Positions 1 to 5,492 of a stretch of DNA of 5,534 nt are shown here, one piece after another. The DNA comes from an uncultured Planctomycetales bacterium (GTDB lineage: Bacteria; Planctomycetota; Planctomycetia; Isosphaerales; Isosphaeraceae), in the NCBI GenBank assembly GCA_937997355.1, contig CALKTZ010000610.1, forward strand, positions 1-5,534, in the 5' to 3' direction. Made by a program: the position numbers and the translations under genes. Each line of letters starts with the position of its first letter. The stretch's first letter is position 1. The notes beneath the pieces were generated by a model that was given only the letters and a program-made list of their open reading frames with translations, did no database searches and was not told the DNA's origin.

Positions 1-36
1 GAGTACCGGCGAGCCAGTCCCGTTTTCGCTCCGACT
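1..36 (+). repeat. Dispersed stem-loop repeat, copy A (cut by window edge)
   Basis: This is the right half of a repeat found four times in the window. The core GAGCCAGTCCCGTTTTCGCT starts at position 11. The preceding ten bases (GAGTACCGGC) are also shared with copy D. Positions 1-36 match the reverse complement of 2848-2883 with two mismatches. The left arm of the hairpin would lie before position 1, so this copy is incomplete here. It lies beyond the 3' end of the metallophosphoesterase gene, in tandem with copy B; the cores start 62 bp apart. Confidence 0.8.
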
Positions 37-48
37 CTCGGTAGAGCA

Positions 49-98
49 GGGACAGGCACGGCGCTTCGCTTCGAGCCAGTCCCGTTTTCGCTTCGGCT
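49..98 (+). repeat. Dispersed stem-loop repeat, copy B
   Basis: The copy begins with GGGACAGGCAC (49-59), has a 13-nt spacer, and continues with the GAGCC...CCCGTTTTCGC core (73-98). The core differs from copy A at two of 26 positions. The inner stem GGGAC (49-53) can pair with GTCCC (79-83), but the outer A-rich arm seen in copies C and D is not preserved. It ends 11 nt from the stop codon of the minus-strand metallophosphoesterase gene, so it would be transcribed as the 3' end of that message and could act in termination or mRNA stability. That role is inferred. Confidence 0.75.
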
Positions 99-109
99 CG
101 CGCCAGCTC

Positions 110-1030
110 TCAGGCCGAGCCGTCCGACCCTCGGAGGGTGATGAGCGCGATTTCGGGGCGGCAGAGGAATCGCACGGGGGGGCTGATGGTGCCGACCCCT
201 CGGGTGGTGAAGACCTGGCAGCGAGGACCCTGATTGAGCCCGTAGACATACTTCTGGCCGTAATCCGAAGGGACCACCGGCGCTCCGTAGCCGGGGATGA
301 TGACCTGGCCGCCATGCGTGTGCCCGCTGAGCATGAGGCTTACGCGGTCGTCGAGGAGCCGCTCGGCGTAGTCGGGGTTGTGCGAGAGGAGGATGACCGA
401 GTCGGCTTCGGTCGCGTCGCCGATCGCGCTCAATGGGTCCTGGAAGTCGGTCCAGAGGTCGCCGACGCCGCCGATCCGGAGCCGGTCCCCTCCCCGTTCC
501 AGCCAGACGCCCCGGTTGTCGATCCGGTCGAAGCCCGAGGCGTCGACCGCCGCCCGGCTCCGCGGGGCATAACCTCGGTTGTCGTGGTTCCCCAGGACGG
601 CGAATCGCCCGAGCTTCCCTTCGAGCTTCGCCAGCGCGGCGACCCCCGGCTCGATGTAGGCGGCGTCTCGATCGACGAGGTCCCCCGCCAGCACCACGAT
701 GTCGGGGCGCAGGGCGTTGGTCATCTCCACAACCCGCCGGATATATGCCAAGGGCACATATTGGCCGTGGTGGATATCGGCCAGGAGTGCGATGGTCGTC
801 CCGTCGAAGGCGTTCGGGAGCCTGGGGAGGACGACGGTTTGCGGGGTGACCCGGCACCATTTGGCTTCCAGGAACGGATAGACTCCGCCCGCGGCCGTCG
901 CGCCCAGCGTGGCGAGGGCGGCCCTCTTGAGGAAACGGCGACGATTCACGAGAAACTCCTGACGAAGAGGGCCGGCGCTCATCCCTTGAGTGTCGGGGGC
1001 TTCCGCAATGGACGGATTCATGATGCCCAT
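110..1030 (-). CDS. YaeI-type metallophosphoesterase with Tat signal
   Basis: This is a predicted exported calcineurin-like phosphodiesterase that hydrolyses phosphoester bonds at a two-metal centre. Its natural substrate is not known. With the ATG at 1030 the protein has 306 residues. Residues 29-35 read NRRRFLK, a good twin-arginine motif, followed by a hydrophobic stretch (about 37-54), so it probably folds in the cytoplasm and is exported or membrane-anchored by Tat. The metal ligands are in family order: D-x-H (85-87), GDLVD (116-120), GNHD (147-150), SHNPD (216-220) and GHTHGGQ (236-242). GDLW (190-193), TTRGVG (275-280) and CRPE (290-293) resemble E. coli YaeI as recalled, and no catalytic residue is missing. 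The start is uncertain. The frame is open up to a TTG at 1159, with further ATGs at 1021 and 982, and none has a convincing Shine-Dalgarno sequence. The gene stands alone, divergent from surE. The family call is secure; the start and substrate are not. Confidence 0.92.
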   Translation of the reverse strand: MGIMNPSIAEAPDTQGMSAGPLRQEFLVNRRRFLKRAALATLGATAAGGVYPFLEAKWCRVTPQTVVLPRLPNAFDGTTIALLADIHHGQYVPLAYIRRVVEMTNALRPDIVVLAGDLVDRDAAYIEPGVAALAKLEGKLGRFAVLGNHDNRGYAPRSRAAVDASGFDRIDNRGVWLERGGDRLRIGGVGDLWTDFQDPLSAIGDATEADSVILLSHNPDYAERLLDDRVSLMLSGHTHGGQVIIPGYGAPVVPSDYGQKYVYGLNQGPRCQVFTTRGVGTISPPVRFLCRPEIALITLRGSDGSA

Positions 1031-1250
1031 AGTCTGATCGAATTCCCAGGTCAATCGGCGACGCGGCCCCACCGCCGGCCGCCGGGCTGCATTCCCGTAG
1101 TTCGTTCGCCGAGAGGAGTTCTTTATGACGGGTTTGACGAGTTTTTGTTTGACACCCAAAATCTCGCCGAAACGCGCAAGTTCTGATCGGCGCGGGGCTC
1201 CCGACCCCGCCGATATCGCCGACCGTCAGGTCTCCAAAATCCTGGAACGC

Positions 1251-1310
1251 GCGGAAAAGGGGATCAGGCACGTCACTTCGTTCCGAGCCAGTTCCCTTTT
1301 CCGCTCCGGC
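1251..1310 (+). repeat. Dispersed stem-loop repeat, copy C, near-perfect hairpin
   Basis: This is the most diverged copy in sequence but the best folded. GCGGAAAAGGGGA (1251-1263) pairs with TTCCCTTTTCCGC (1292-1304) over 13 bp with one G-T wobble, around a 28-nt loop. The loop keeps the repeat's CAGGCAC and GAGCCAG elements. Compared with copy D, the left arm has an extra G and the right arm an extra C, which pair with each other. It lies between divergent genes, upstream of the surE promoter candidate. No T-run follows, so a simple intrinsic terminator is not indicated. Confidence 0.75.
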
Positions 1311-1347
1311 CTCGCTTTCGGTTCCGGTCCGGTCGCCGACCCGCCGA

Positions 1348-1377
1348 TTGACGCTGCCGCGTCGGCCCCGTTACGAT
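1348..1377 (+). promoter_or_regulatory. Candidate sigma-70-type promoter for surE
   Basis: TTGACG (1348-1353) and TACGAT (1372-1377) match five of six and four of six consensus positions, separated by 18 nt. They point towards surE and would give a leader of roughly 85 nt. In GC-rich DNA such matches arise by chance, so this is only a candidate. It is the best one seen between the two divergent genes. Confidence 0.35.
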
Positions 1378-1468
1378 CGCAGGGGATATGCGGCCTTTGC
1401 GAACGTGTCGACGGGCGAGGCGTGGAGGCTTTTCGGTTTCCCTTCTCCATGGTGCGACAGCATTTACG

Positions 1469-2230
1469 ATGCAGATTTTGTTGAGCAACGACGACGGCGT
1501 GTTCGCCCCCGGCCTGCGGGCGCTTCGCAAGGAGCTGAAGCGGCTGGGCGATGTCACGGTGGTGGCCCCGGCGCTCGAGCAGAGCGGCGTGGCCCACACG
1601 ATCACCCTCATGAACCCCCTGGTCGTGAAGCAGGTCGACGACGACGACGGCTCCACCCTGGGCTGGTCGGTCGAGGGCTCGCCGGCCGACAGCGTAAAGC
1701 TGGGGATCTGCGAGCTGATGGATCGTCCGCCGGACCTCGTCGTCTCGGGGATCAACTCGGGCTCCAACGCCGGGATCAACGTCCTCTATTCGGGGACCGT
1801 CGCTGCGGCCATCGAGGGGGCGTTCTACAAGATCACCAGCATCGCGGTGTCGCTGGAGTTGGCCGAGCATTTCGACTACCCCCACGCCGCCAAGCAGGCC
1901 GTGAAGGTGATCGAGAAGATCCTGGCCCAGAAGCCCGAAAACGGCAGCCTCTTCAACGTGAATCTGCCCGCGCACTCGCGAGGCGAGCCGAAGGGGATTC
2001 GCGTGGTGCCGATGGGCCTGGGGCGCTACGGCGAAGGCTTCGAGCGTCGGCAAGATCCGCGACGCCGCACCTATTACTGGATGACGTACAACCCCCCCTA
2101 CCACATCGAAGGCCCCGAGACCGACGTCACGAGCCTTTGCGAAGGATACATCACCGTCACCCCGCTCCATTTCGACATGACTCGGTACGACGCCCTCCCC
2201 GAGCTGAAGAAGTGGAACTGGAACGACTGA
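1469..2230 (+). CDS. surE: 5'-nucleotidase SurE
   Basis: SurE is a cytoplasmic, metal-dependent nucleoside monophosphate phosphatase (5'/3'-nucleotidase, often with exopolyphosphatase activity) linked in other bacteria to stationary-phase survival. The 253-residue length is usual for the family. The protein opens with MQILLSNDDG, and D8 and D9 are the expected metal ligands. The remaining ligands are placed as in known SurE proteins: S39 (in EQSG) and N96 (in SGINSGSN). SVEGSPADSVK (67-77) and YSGTVAAAIEG (107-117) are further family signatures. The ATG at 1469 was chosen because the family starts three to six residues before NDDG. An in-frame ATG at 1388 would add 27 atypical Arg-rich residues, and its AGGGG lies only 2 nt upstream. 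No strong Shine-Dalgarno sequence precedes 1469. A lipoprotein gene follows after 55 nt and may be cotranscribed. SurE often neighbours pcm, nlpD or rpoS in proteobacteria, and none of these is present here. Confidence 0.96.
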   Translation: MQILLSNDDGVFAPGLRALRKELKRLGDVTVVAPALEQSGVAHTITLMNPLVVKQVDDDDGSTLGWSVEGSPADSVKLGICELMDRPPDLVVSGINSGSNAGINVLYSGTVAAAIEGAFYKITSIAVSLELAEHFDYPHAAKQAVKVIEKILAQKPENGSLFNVNLPAHSRGEPKGIRVVPMGLGRYGEGFERRQDPRRRTYYWMTYNPPYHIEGPETDVTSLCEGYITVTPLHFDMTRYDALPELKKWNWND

Positions 2231-2270
2231 GCCGGAACAACGCGGGTTCTCGAATTCCGATCTTCAAGAT

Positions 2271-2276
2271 GGGAAG
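2271..2276 (+). promoter_or_regulatory. Ribosome binding site of the lipoprotein gene
   Basis: GGGAAG lies 9 nt before the ATG at 2286. It is the only purine-rich Shine-Dalgarno-like sequence between surE and this gene, and it supports that start, which is also fixed by the signal peptide. Confidence 0.55.
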
Positions 2277-2285
2277 TGGTGCATC

Positions 2286-2828
2286 ATGACTCAACACATC
2301 TTTCGTCGTCGAGGCGGCCTGGCGGTCTCCGCCGTCGCCCTGGTGTTTTCCCTGGCTTTGACCGGCTGCGAGGAGGAGATGCGCCCCCGGAAGAAGCCGG
2401 TGGCCTCTTCGGATACTCCGGCCCCCGCCCCCGCGCCGGCCCCTGCCCCCGCCGATTCGGGATTCATTGTGGGGCAACGCACCCAGGATATCCGCAAGGC
2501 CCAGCCCGAGATCCAGAACGGCGCGCAGGTGGCCACGCAGAAGATCACCGCCAAGGACCCGATCACGCTCTCGGGCAATGCCTACGTTACGATGATCGGC
2601 AAGACCTCGATCCTCCAGATCGAGCACGCCATGAAGCTCTACCAGGGGGCGAACGACCGCTACCCTAAGGATATCGACGAGTTCATGACCGAGATCATCA
2701 AAGCCAACAACATCGCCCTCCCCAAGCTCCCGCCATATCAGAAATACGGCTACGATGAGAAGGAGCACAAGCTGGTCGTCCTCGAATACGAGGACCTCAA
2801 GAACGCGCCCTTACCCCAGGCGAAGTGA
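2286..2828 (+). CDS. Putative lipoprotein with pseudopilin-like C-terminal region
   Basis: This 180-residue protein of unknown function is probably a lipoprotein. The N-terminus has basic residues (RRR, 7-9), a hydrophobic stretch (11-26) and a lipobox LTGC with the acceptor Cys at 28, followed by Glu residues. A low-complexity Ala-Pro linker (45-56) separates this anchor from the rest. Residues about 107-160 read as a helix containing HAMKLYQGANDRYP, then ALPKLPPYQKYGYD. That resembles the 'A..Y....G.YP' helix and Pro/Tyr-rich sheet start of type II secretion major pseudopilins (GspG-like). It lacks the pseudopilin N-terminal prepilin helix, so if related it is only the globular part on a lipid anchor. 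The resemblance is judged by eye and is inference. The gene may share a message with surE. A repeat hairpin (copy D) begins about 20 nt after its stop. The CDS is well supported by RBS, signal sequence and lipobox; the function is not known. Confidence 0.85.
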   Translation: MTQHIFRRRGGLAVSAVALVFSLALTGCEEEMRPRKKPVASSDTPAPAPAPAPAPADSGFIVGQRTQDIRKAQPEIQNGAQVATQKITAKDPITLSGNAYVTMIGKTSILQIEHAMKLYQGANDRYPKDIDEFMTEIIKANNIALPKLPPYQKYGYDEKEHKLVVLEYEDLKNAPLPQAK

Positions 2829-2847
2829 GGGAATGATCTCGACGTAA

Positions 2848-2910
2848 AGCCGGAGCGAAAACGGGACCGGCTCGCCGGTACTCCGCGCGTGCCTGTCCCA
2901 TTTTTCGCGG
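2848..2910 (-). repeat. Dispersed stem-loop repeat, copy D, inverted relative to A-C
   Basis: Read on the minus strand, this copy has GGGACAGGCAC (2899-2889), a 15-nt spacer ending GAGTACCGGC, then the GAGCC...CGTTTTCGC core (2873-2848). GCGAAAA (2855-2861) pairs with TTTTCGC (2902-2908), and GGGAC (2863-2867) pairs with GTCCC (2895-2899). Unpaired bases lie between the two helices, and the loop is 27 nt. It lies in the 163-nt gap between the convergent lipoprotein and PEP-CTERM genes, where a bidirectional terminator or mRNA-stabilising hairpin would fit. The TTTTT at 2901-2905 lies inside the arm, so it is not a classical U-tract. Confidence 0.78.
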
Positions 2911-2941
2911 GCCTGCGCGAACAGCAGAGATACGGGAGACC

Positions 2942-2967
2942 TTCGGCGGGGCTGTAAGGCCGCCGAA
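2942..2967 (-). terminator. Perfect 8-bp hairpin between convergent genes
   Basis: TTCGGCGG (2942-2949) and CCGCCGAA (2960-2967) are exact reverse complements around a 10-nt loop. The hairpin starts 25 nt past the stop codon of the minus-strand PEP-CTERM gene. No T-run follows on either strand, so it would be a non-canonical or bidirectional terminator, if it is one. Together with repeat copy D it makes this short convergent gap rich in structure. Confidence 0.4.
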
Positions 2968-2991
2968 CGGGGACTGCGCCCTTGCACAATC

Positions 2992-3561
2992 TCATTGCAA
3001 TCGGTTTCTCCGCGCGTAGCCCGCTCCCAGGATGCCGAAGGCCATCAGGCTCAACACCAAAGATGACGGCTCGGGAACTCCCTTGATGTCGGTGAAATTG
3101 AATTTATAAATGGGACCGGTCCCGTCCTTCATCTGGCTGGTGACCGGATTGTCGATCTTGAGGGTATTCTTGCCGGGCGTGAAGATGCCGGACACGCCCA
3201 GGTTGAAGTCGCTGTCGGGCGGCGGGGGTGTGCGAGACCCCAATGAGGTCCCCGAGAACGTGTAGGCGCCATCCTCGCTTTTCGTCACGGGAAAGCTGTA
3301 CGTCACGCCTTTCCATTCGTCCGTCATATCCTGCGTATTGCCGCTGACGACTTTAAGCGTCACGGTCTTCATGTCGGCGCTGAGATCGACTTCAAACTTC
3401 CATTCGCCGTCGTAGGCGTCCCCGGCGGGGGGCATACCCGTGATCTTCAACGAATAGACCGAGCCCGCCCGGACGCATTGTCCCGAACTGAAGTATACGC
3501 AGATCACGGCGAGGGCGATGGCGAGGATTCGACCGAACTTCGCTCCTGCTGTTGTGTACAT
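2992..3561 (-). CDS. PEP-CTERM sorting domain protein
   Basis: This small surface or secreted protein is probably processed by the exosortase system, which recognises C-terminal PEP-CTERM tags in bacteria that make exopolysaccharide. It has 189 residues. The N-terminus has basic residues followed by a hydrophobic segment (about 11-24) and a likely signal peptidase site after VRA (30-32). The mature part (about 33-158) looks like a single beta-rich domain and matches no family I know; it has a Pro run at 112-115. The C-terminus is a textbook tag: VPEP (162-165), a hydrophobic helix (about 168-182) and the basic tail ARRNRLQ. The ATG at 3561 was chosen over an upstream start at 3654 because it has a strong Shine-Dalgarno sequence and begins directly with the signal peptide. 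Convergent with the lipoprotein gene and downstream of dnaA on the same strand. No exosortase gene lies in the window. The sorting call is firm; the function of the mature domain is unknown. Confidence 0.93.
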   Translation of the reverse strand: MYTTAGAKFGRILAIALAVICVYFSSGQCVRAGSVYSLKITGMPPAGDAYDGEWKFEVDLSADMKTVTLKVVSGNTQDMTDEWKGVTYSFPVTKSEDGAYTFSGTSLGSRTPPPPDSDFNLGVSGIFTPGKNTLKIDNPVTSQMKDGTGPIYKFNFTDIKGVPEPSSLVLSLMAFGILGAGYARRNRLQ

Positions 3562-3568
3562 GGTGTGT

Positions 3569-3574
3569 TCCTCT
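3569..3574 (-). promoter_or_regulatory. Ribosome binding site of the PEP-CTERM gene
   Basis: On the minus strand AGAGGA lies 7 nt before the ATG at 3561. It is the clearest Shine-Dalgarno sequence in the window and decides the start, excluding the 31-residue upstream extension to 3654. Confidence 0.75.
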
Positions 3575-3710
3575 GGCCCCTTGAGGCTTTTGCTGAGGGT
3601 GGAGTAAGGCGGTGCGAAATGACGCCATGAGCGTCCGATTCGCTCCGCGCTCAATCAATCGGTAGGTCTTGCAGCACTCCTTCGCGCCGGAATCGATGCC
3701 GGATTCGCGG

Positions 3711-3739
3711 AAAGTAGCAATCGATTCAGCAAATTTCAA
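3711..3739 (-). promoter_or_regulatory. Candidate promoter of the PEP-CTERM gene
   Basis: On the minus strand TTGAAA (3739-3734) and TACTTT (3716-3711) are separated by 17 nt. The -35 matches five of six consensus bases, but the -10 only three. It falls in the most AT-rich part of the gap and would give a leader of about 145 nt. A candidate only. Confidence 0.28.
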
Positions 3740-3852
3740 TCGGTGAAACCGCTGGAAGGATTCGATGTCGCTTGTTTGCAACACCGGCACGACGCCAGGC
3801 CCGCGTCGGAGGCGGAAGCTGGAGGGAAGGCAGGAGTCGGGAGGATCTGGGT

Positions 3853-3867
3853 AGTACGGGACGTACT
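3853..3867. promoter_or_regulatory. 15-bp palindrome, possible operator
   Basis: AGTACG (3853-3858) and CGTACT (3862-3867) are perfect inverted arms around a 3-nt centre. Its size and symmetry would suit a dimeric repressor site, or it could be part of the dnaA 3' structure. It lies about 84 nt past the dnaA stop codon and about 110 nt upstream of the candidate PEP-CTERM promoter. No regulator gene is visible, so the function is open. Confidence 0.25.
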
Positions 3868-3870
3868 CAC

Positions 3871-3890
3871 CCCGCGCCCCTTGCGCAGGG
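3871..3890 (-). terminator. Weak GC hairpin downstream of dnaA
   Basis: CCCGCGC (3871-3877) pairs with GCGC and GGG (3883-3890), with one bulged A and a 5-nt loop. It lies 60 nt past the dnaA stop codon. On the minus strand no T-run follows, so termination of dnaA here is only a possibility; the only T-rich stretch (ATTTT, 3891-3895) is on the plus-strand side. Confidence 0.22.
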
Positions 3891-3950
3891 ATTTTGGAGA
3901 CCTACGGTCGTTGGATTCGGCGGGGGGAAATAATCTGCGATGAGGCGGGA

Positions 3951-5492
3951 TCAGGCTTCGAGGGTCCGTTCGAGGTCGGCGACGACGTCGGCGATCGACT
4001 CGAAGCCGGGGAGCAGGGAGGATCGTTCCTCGTCGCGAATCCAGGCGAGCACCTTCTTCTCGGCCGAGATGACCGTCGAGTGATTCCGGCCGCCGAAATA
4101 ACGGCCGATCTCGCTGTAGGCCGCGCCGGTGTGCTTCCTCGCCAGGTACATGGCCATCATGCGGGGATACGCCTGGGCGCGGGCGCGGCTCTCGGACTTG
4201 AGGACGTCGGCCTCGATCTGGAAGAGGCCGCAGACGGCCCGCTCGACATCCCGCAGGGCAATGGCCTGCGCCGTGTGGCGGATCGTGTCGCGGAGCGCCG
4301 ACCTGGCCAGGTTGAGGTCGAGCCGCTTCCCCACGAGCAGGGCGTGCGCGATCACGCTGTGCAACGCCCCTTCCAACTCTCGCACGCTCGCCCGCAGGTG
4401 CTCGGCGATGTAGTCGAGCACGGCGGCCGGCACGTCGATGCCCCGCACGTCGGCCTTGGCCTTGAGGATCGCGCGCCTCGTGGCGAGGTCGGGCGCTTCG
4501 AGCTTGACGACCATCCCCCCCAGGAATCGGGTGATCAGCTCGTCGGAGAGCCGGTTCATCAGGCGGGGGTGCTGGTCGCTCGCCAGGATGATCGGGACGC
4601 CCCGCTCGACCAATGCGTTGAAGGTGTGGAGGAATTCGTCCTGGGTGGCGCGTTTGGCCGCCAGGAAGTGGACGTCGTCCATGATGAGCGCGCCGACGCT
4701 CCGATAACGGGCGCGGAAGCTGTGGAGCGAGGCGGTGCGCATCGCTTCGAGGAAGCTGTTGGTGAACGCCTCGGCGGTCAGTTGCAGCACGTGCAATTCG
4801 GGGTGTACCTGCCGGAGCAATTGCGCGATCCCTTCGAGCAGGTGAGTCTTGCCCAGGCCGACCCCGCCATGCACGACCAATGGGCTGAACGCGGCCCCCT
4901 TCGTGAGCCCCATCTCGCGGGCCGCCGCGTGGGCCAGGCGATTGTTGGGGCCGGTCACGAAGTCGTCGAGCCTCCGGGCCGGCCGGGCCGAAGGCGACGC
5001 CCCGCCGCCTCCCGCCGAGCCGGCCCCGTTCCCGGCTCCGGCCCCCACCCGGCCTCTCGACCGAGGCGAGGGGCGATCGCCTTCGGGGGGCGCGGGGGCG
5101 GGGACCGGATTCGCCGGGAACACCGGCGCATTCGGATGGCCGGGGAGCGGCACCGTGATCGTCGTCGAGGGGCGCCCGCCGGGGCTGCCGGGCTCGGTCC
5201 CCCTGGGGGGCACGACGTCGCCCAGCGGCGGCTCCACTTCGTCCTGGATGCGGAACACCAGGGGGAGGGTATGACCCGTGACGGCCTCCCCGGCCTCGAT
5301 CAAGCTCCGCGCGTAGTGCCCTTCGATCCATTCGCGGAAGAACGCGTTCGGGACCCGCACTTCGAGCGAGGACCCGTCGCCGTCGAGCCCGAGATGCACG
5401 CCGTCGCCGAACCAGAGGCCGAACTTGGTCTCGCCCAGACGCGAGGCCACCGCCTCACGCAACGACGATTCCACTCCGGGGCGATTGCTCAC
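3951..5492 (-). CDS. dnaA: Chromosomal replication initiator protein DnaA
   Basis: DnaA is an AAA+ ATPase that binds DnaA boxes at the origin, oligomerises with ATP and opens the duplex for helicase loading. The protein has 513 residues and all four domains. Domain I (about 8-82) has conserved W27 and FFREWIEGHY (51-60). Domain II (about 85-172) is a long low-complexity Pro/Gly/Ala linker. In domain III (about 175-395), Walker A GGVGLGKTH (209-217), Walker B LIMDD (269-273), sensor 1 ASDQHP (304-309), arginine finger R322 in ITRF and sensor 2 R371 in VRELEGAL are all intact. Domain IV (about 405-513) has YPRMMAMYLARKHTG (442-456) and the signature GGRNHSTV (467-474). The start is a GTG at 5492 without a Shine-Dalgarno sequence. 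The frame stays open to the window edge, so a start further upstream is possible. The downstream neighbour is a PEP-CTERM gene rather than dnaN. The family call is near certain. Whether this is the main initiator or a second DnaA copy cannot be told from this window. Confidence 0.95.
   Translation of the reverse strand: MSNRPGVESSLREAVASRLGETKFGLWFGDGVHLGLDGDGSSLEVRVPNAFFREWIEGHYARSLIEAGEAVTGHTLPLVFRIQDEVEPPLGDVVPPRGTEPGSPGGRPSTTITVPLPGHPNAPVFPANPVPAPAPPEGDRPSPRSRGRVGAGAGNGAGSAGGGGASPSARPARRLDDFVTGPNNRLAHAAAREMGLTKGAAFSPLVVHGGVGLGKTHLLEGIAQLLRQVHPELHVLQLTAEAFTNSFLEAMRTASLHSFRARYRSVGALIMDDVHFLAAKRATQDEFLHTFNALVERGVPIILASDQHPRLMNRLSDELITRFLGGMVVKLEAPDLATRRAILKAKADVRGIDVPAAVLDYIAEHLRASVRELEGALHSVIAHALLVGKRLDLNLARSALRDTIRHTAQAIALRDVERAVCGLFQIEADVLKSESRARAQAYPRMMAMYLARKHTGAAYSEIGRYFGGRNHSTVISAEKKVLAWIRDEERSSLLPGFESIADVVADLERTLEA

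Larger units (their letters stand above)
1031..1468. other. Divergent intergenic region, metallophosphoesterase / surE
   Basis: This 438-nt stretch separates two divergent genes. It holds repeat copy C (1251-1310) and a candidate surE promoter (1348-1377). The frames that cross it look like chance openings of GC-rich DNA. One is the TTG-initiated upstream extension of the phosphoesterase frame (to 1159); another is an ATG at 1388 in frame with surE. No convincing promoter for the phosphoesterase gene was found between 1031 and 1250, and no tRNA-like or riboswitch-like structure was recognised. Confidence 0.6.
3562..3950. other. Intergenic region between dnaA and the PEP-CTERM gene
   Basis: This 389-nt gap lies on the 3' side of dnaA and the 5' side of the PEP-CTERM gene. 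It is visibly less GC-rich around 3700-3745. It holds the PEP-CTERM ribosome binding site, a candidate promoter, a 15-bp palindrome (3853-3867) and a small GC hairpin (3871-3890). No DnaA box of the TTATCCACA type was seen. The open frames crossing it show no recognisable protein. Confidence 0.55.

Noticed and set aside
314..1186. 290-residue plus-strand frame opposite the metallophosphoesterase
   Set aside because: It is antisense to a gene with all the family motifs and has no recognisable domain of its own.
1388..1468. N-terminal extension of SurE from the ATG at 1388
   Set aside because: SurE proteins begin a few residues before NDDG; the extension is Arg-rich, unlike the family, and its AGGGG is only 2 nt from that ATG.
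1226..2170. 314-residue minus-strand frame opposite surE
   Set aside because: It is antisense to a confident surE, and its composition is typical of a GC-rich shadow frame.
2418..2453. CCCGCC-type low-complexity DNA as a possible non-coding tandem repeat
   Set aside because: It is in frame and encodes the Ala-Pro linker of the lipoprotein, a common coding feature of such linkers.
3110..3130. GGGACCGGTCCCGTCC resembling the repeat core
   Set aside because: It is a short chance match inside the PEP-CTERM coding region and lacks the T-rich arm and the rest of the element.
3562..3654. Longer PEP-CTERM protein starting at 3654
   Set aside because: The ATG at 3561 has a well-placed AGAGGA and starts directly with the signal peptide; a 31-residue extension would bury the signal.
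3743..3943. Possible 66-residue plus-strand gene in the dnaA / PEP-CTERM gap
   Set aside because: It has a GTG start without a Shine-Dalgarno sequence, no recognisable motif and no supporting context.
3736..5331. Long 531-residue minus-strand frame overlapping dnaA
   Set aside because: It is an Arg/Pro/Gly-rich shadow frame of dnaA with no recognisable domain; the dnaA frame carries every expected motif.
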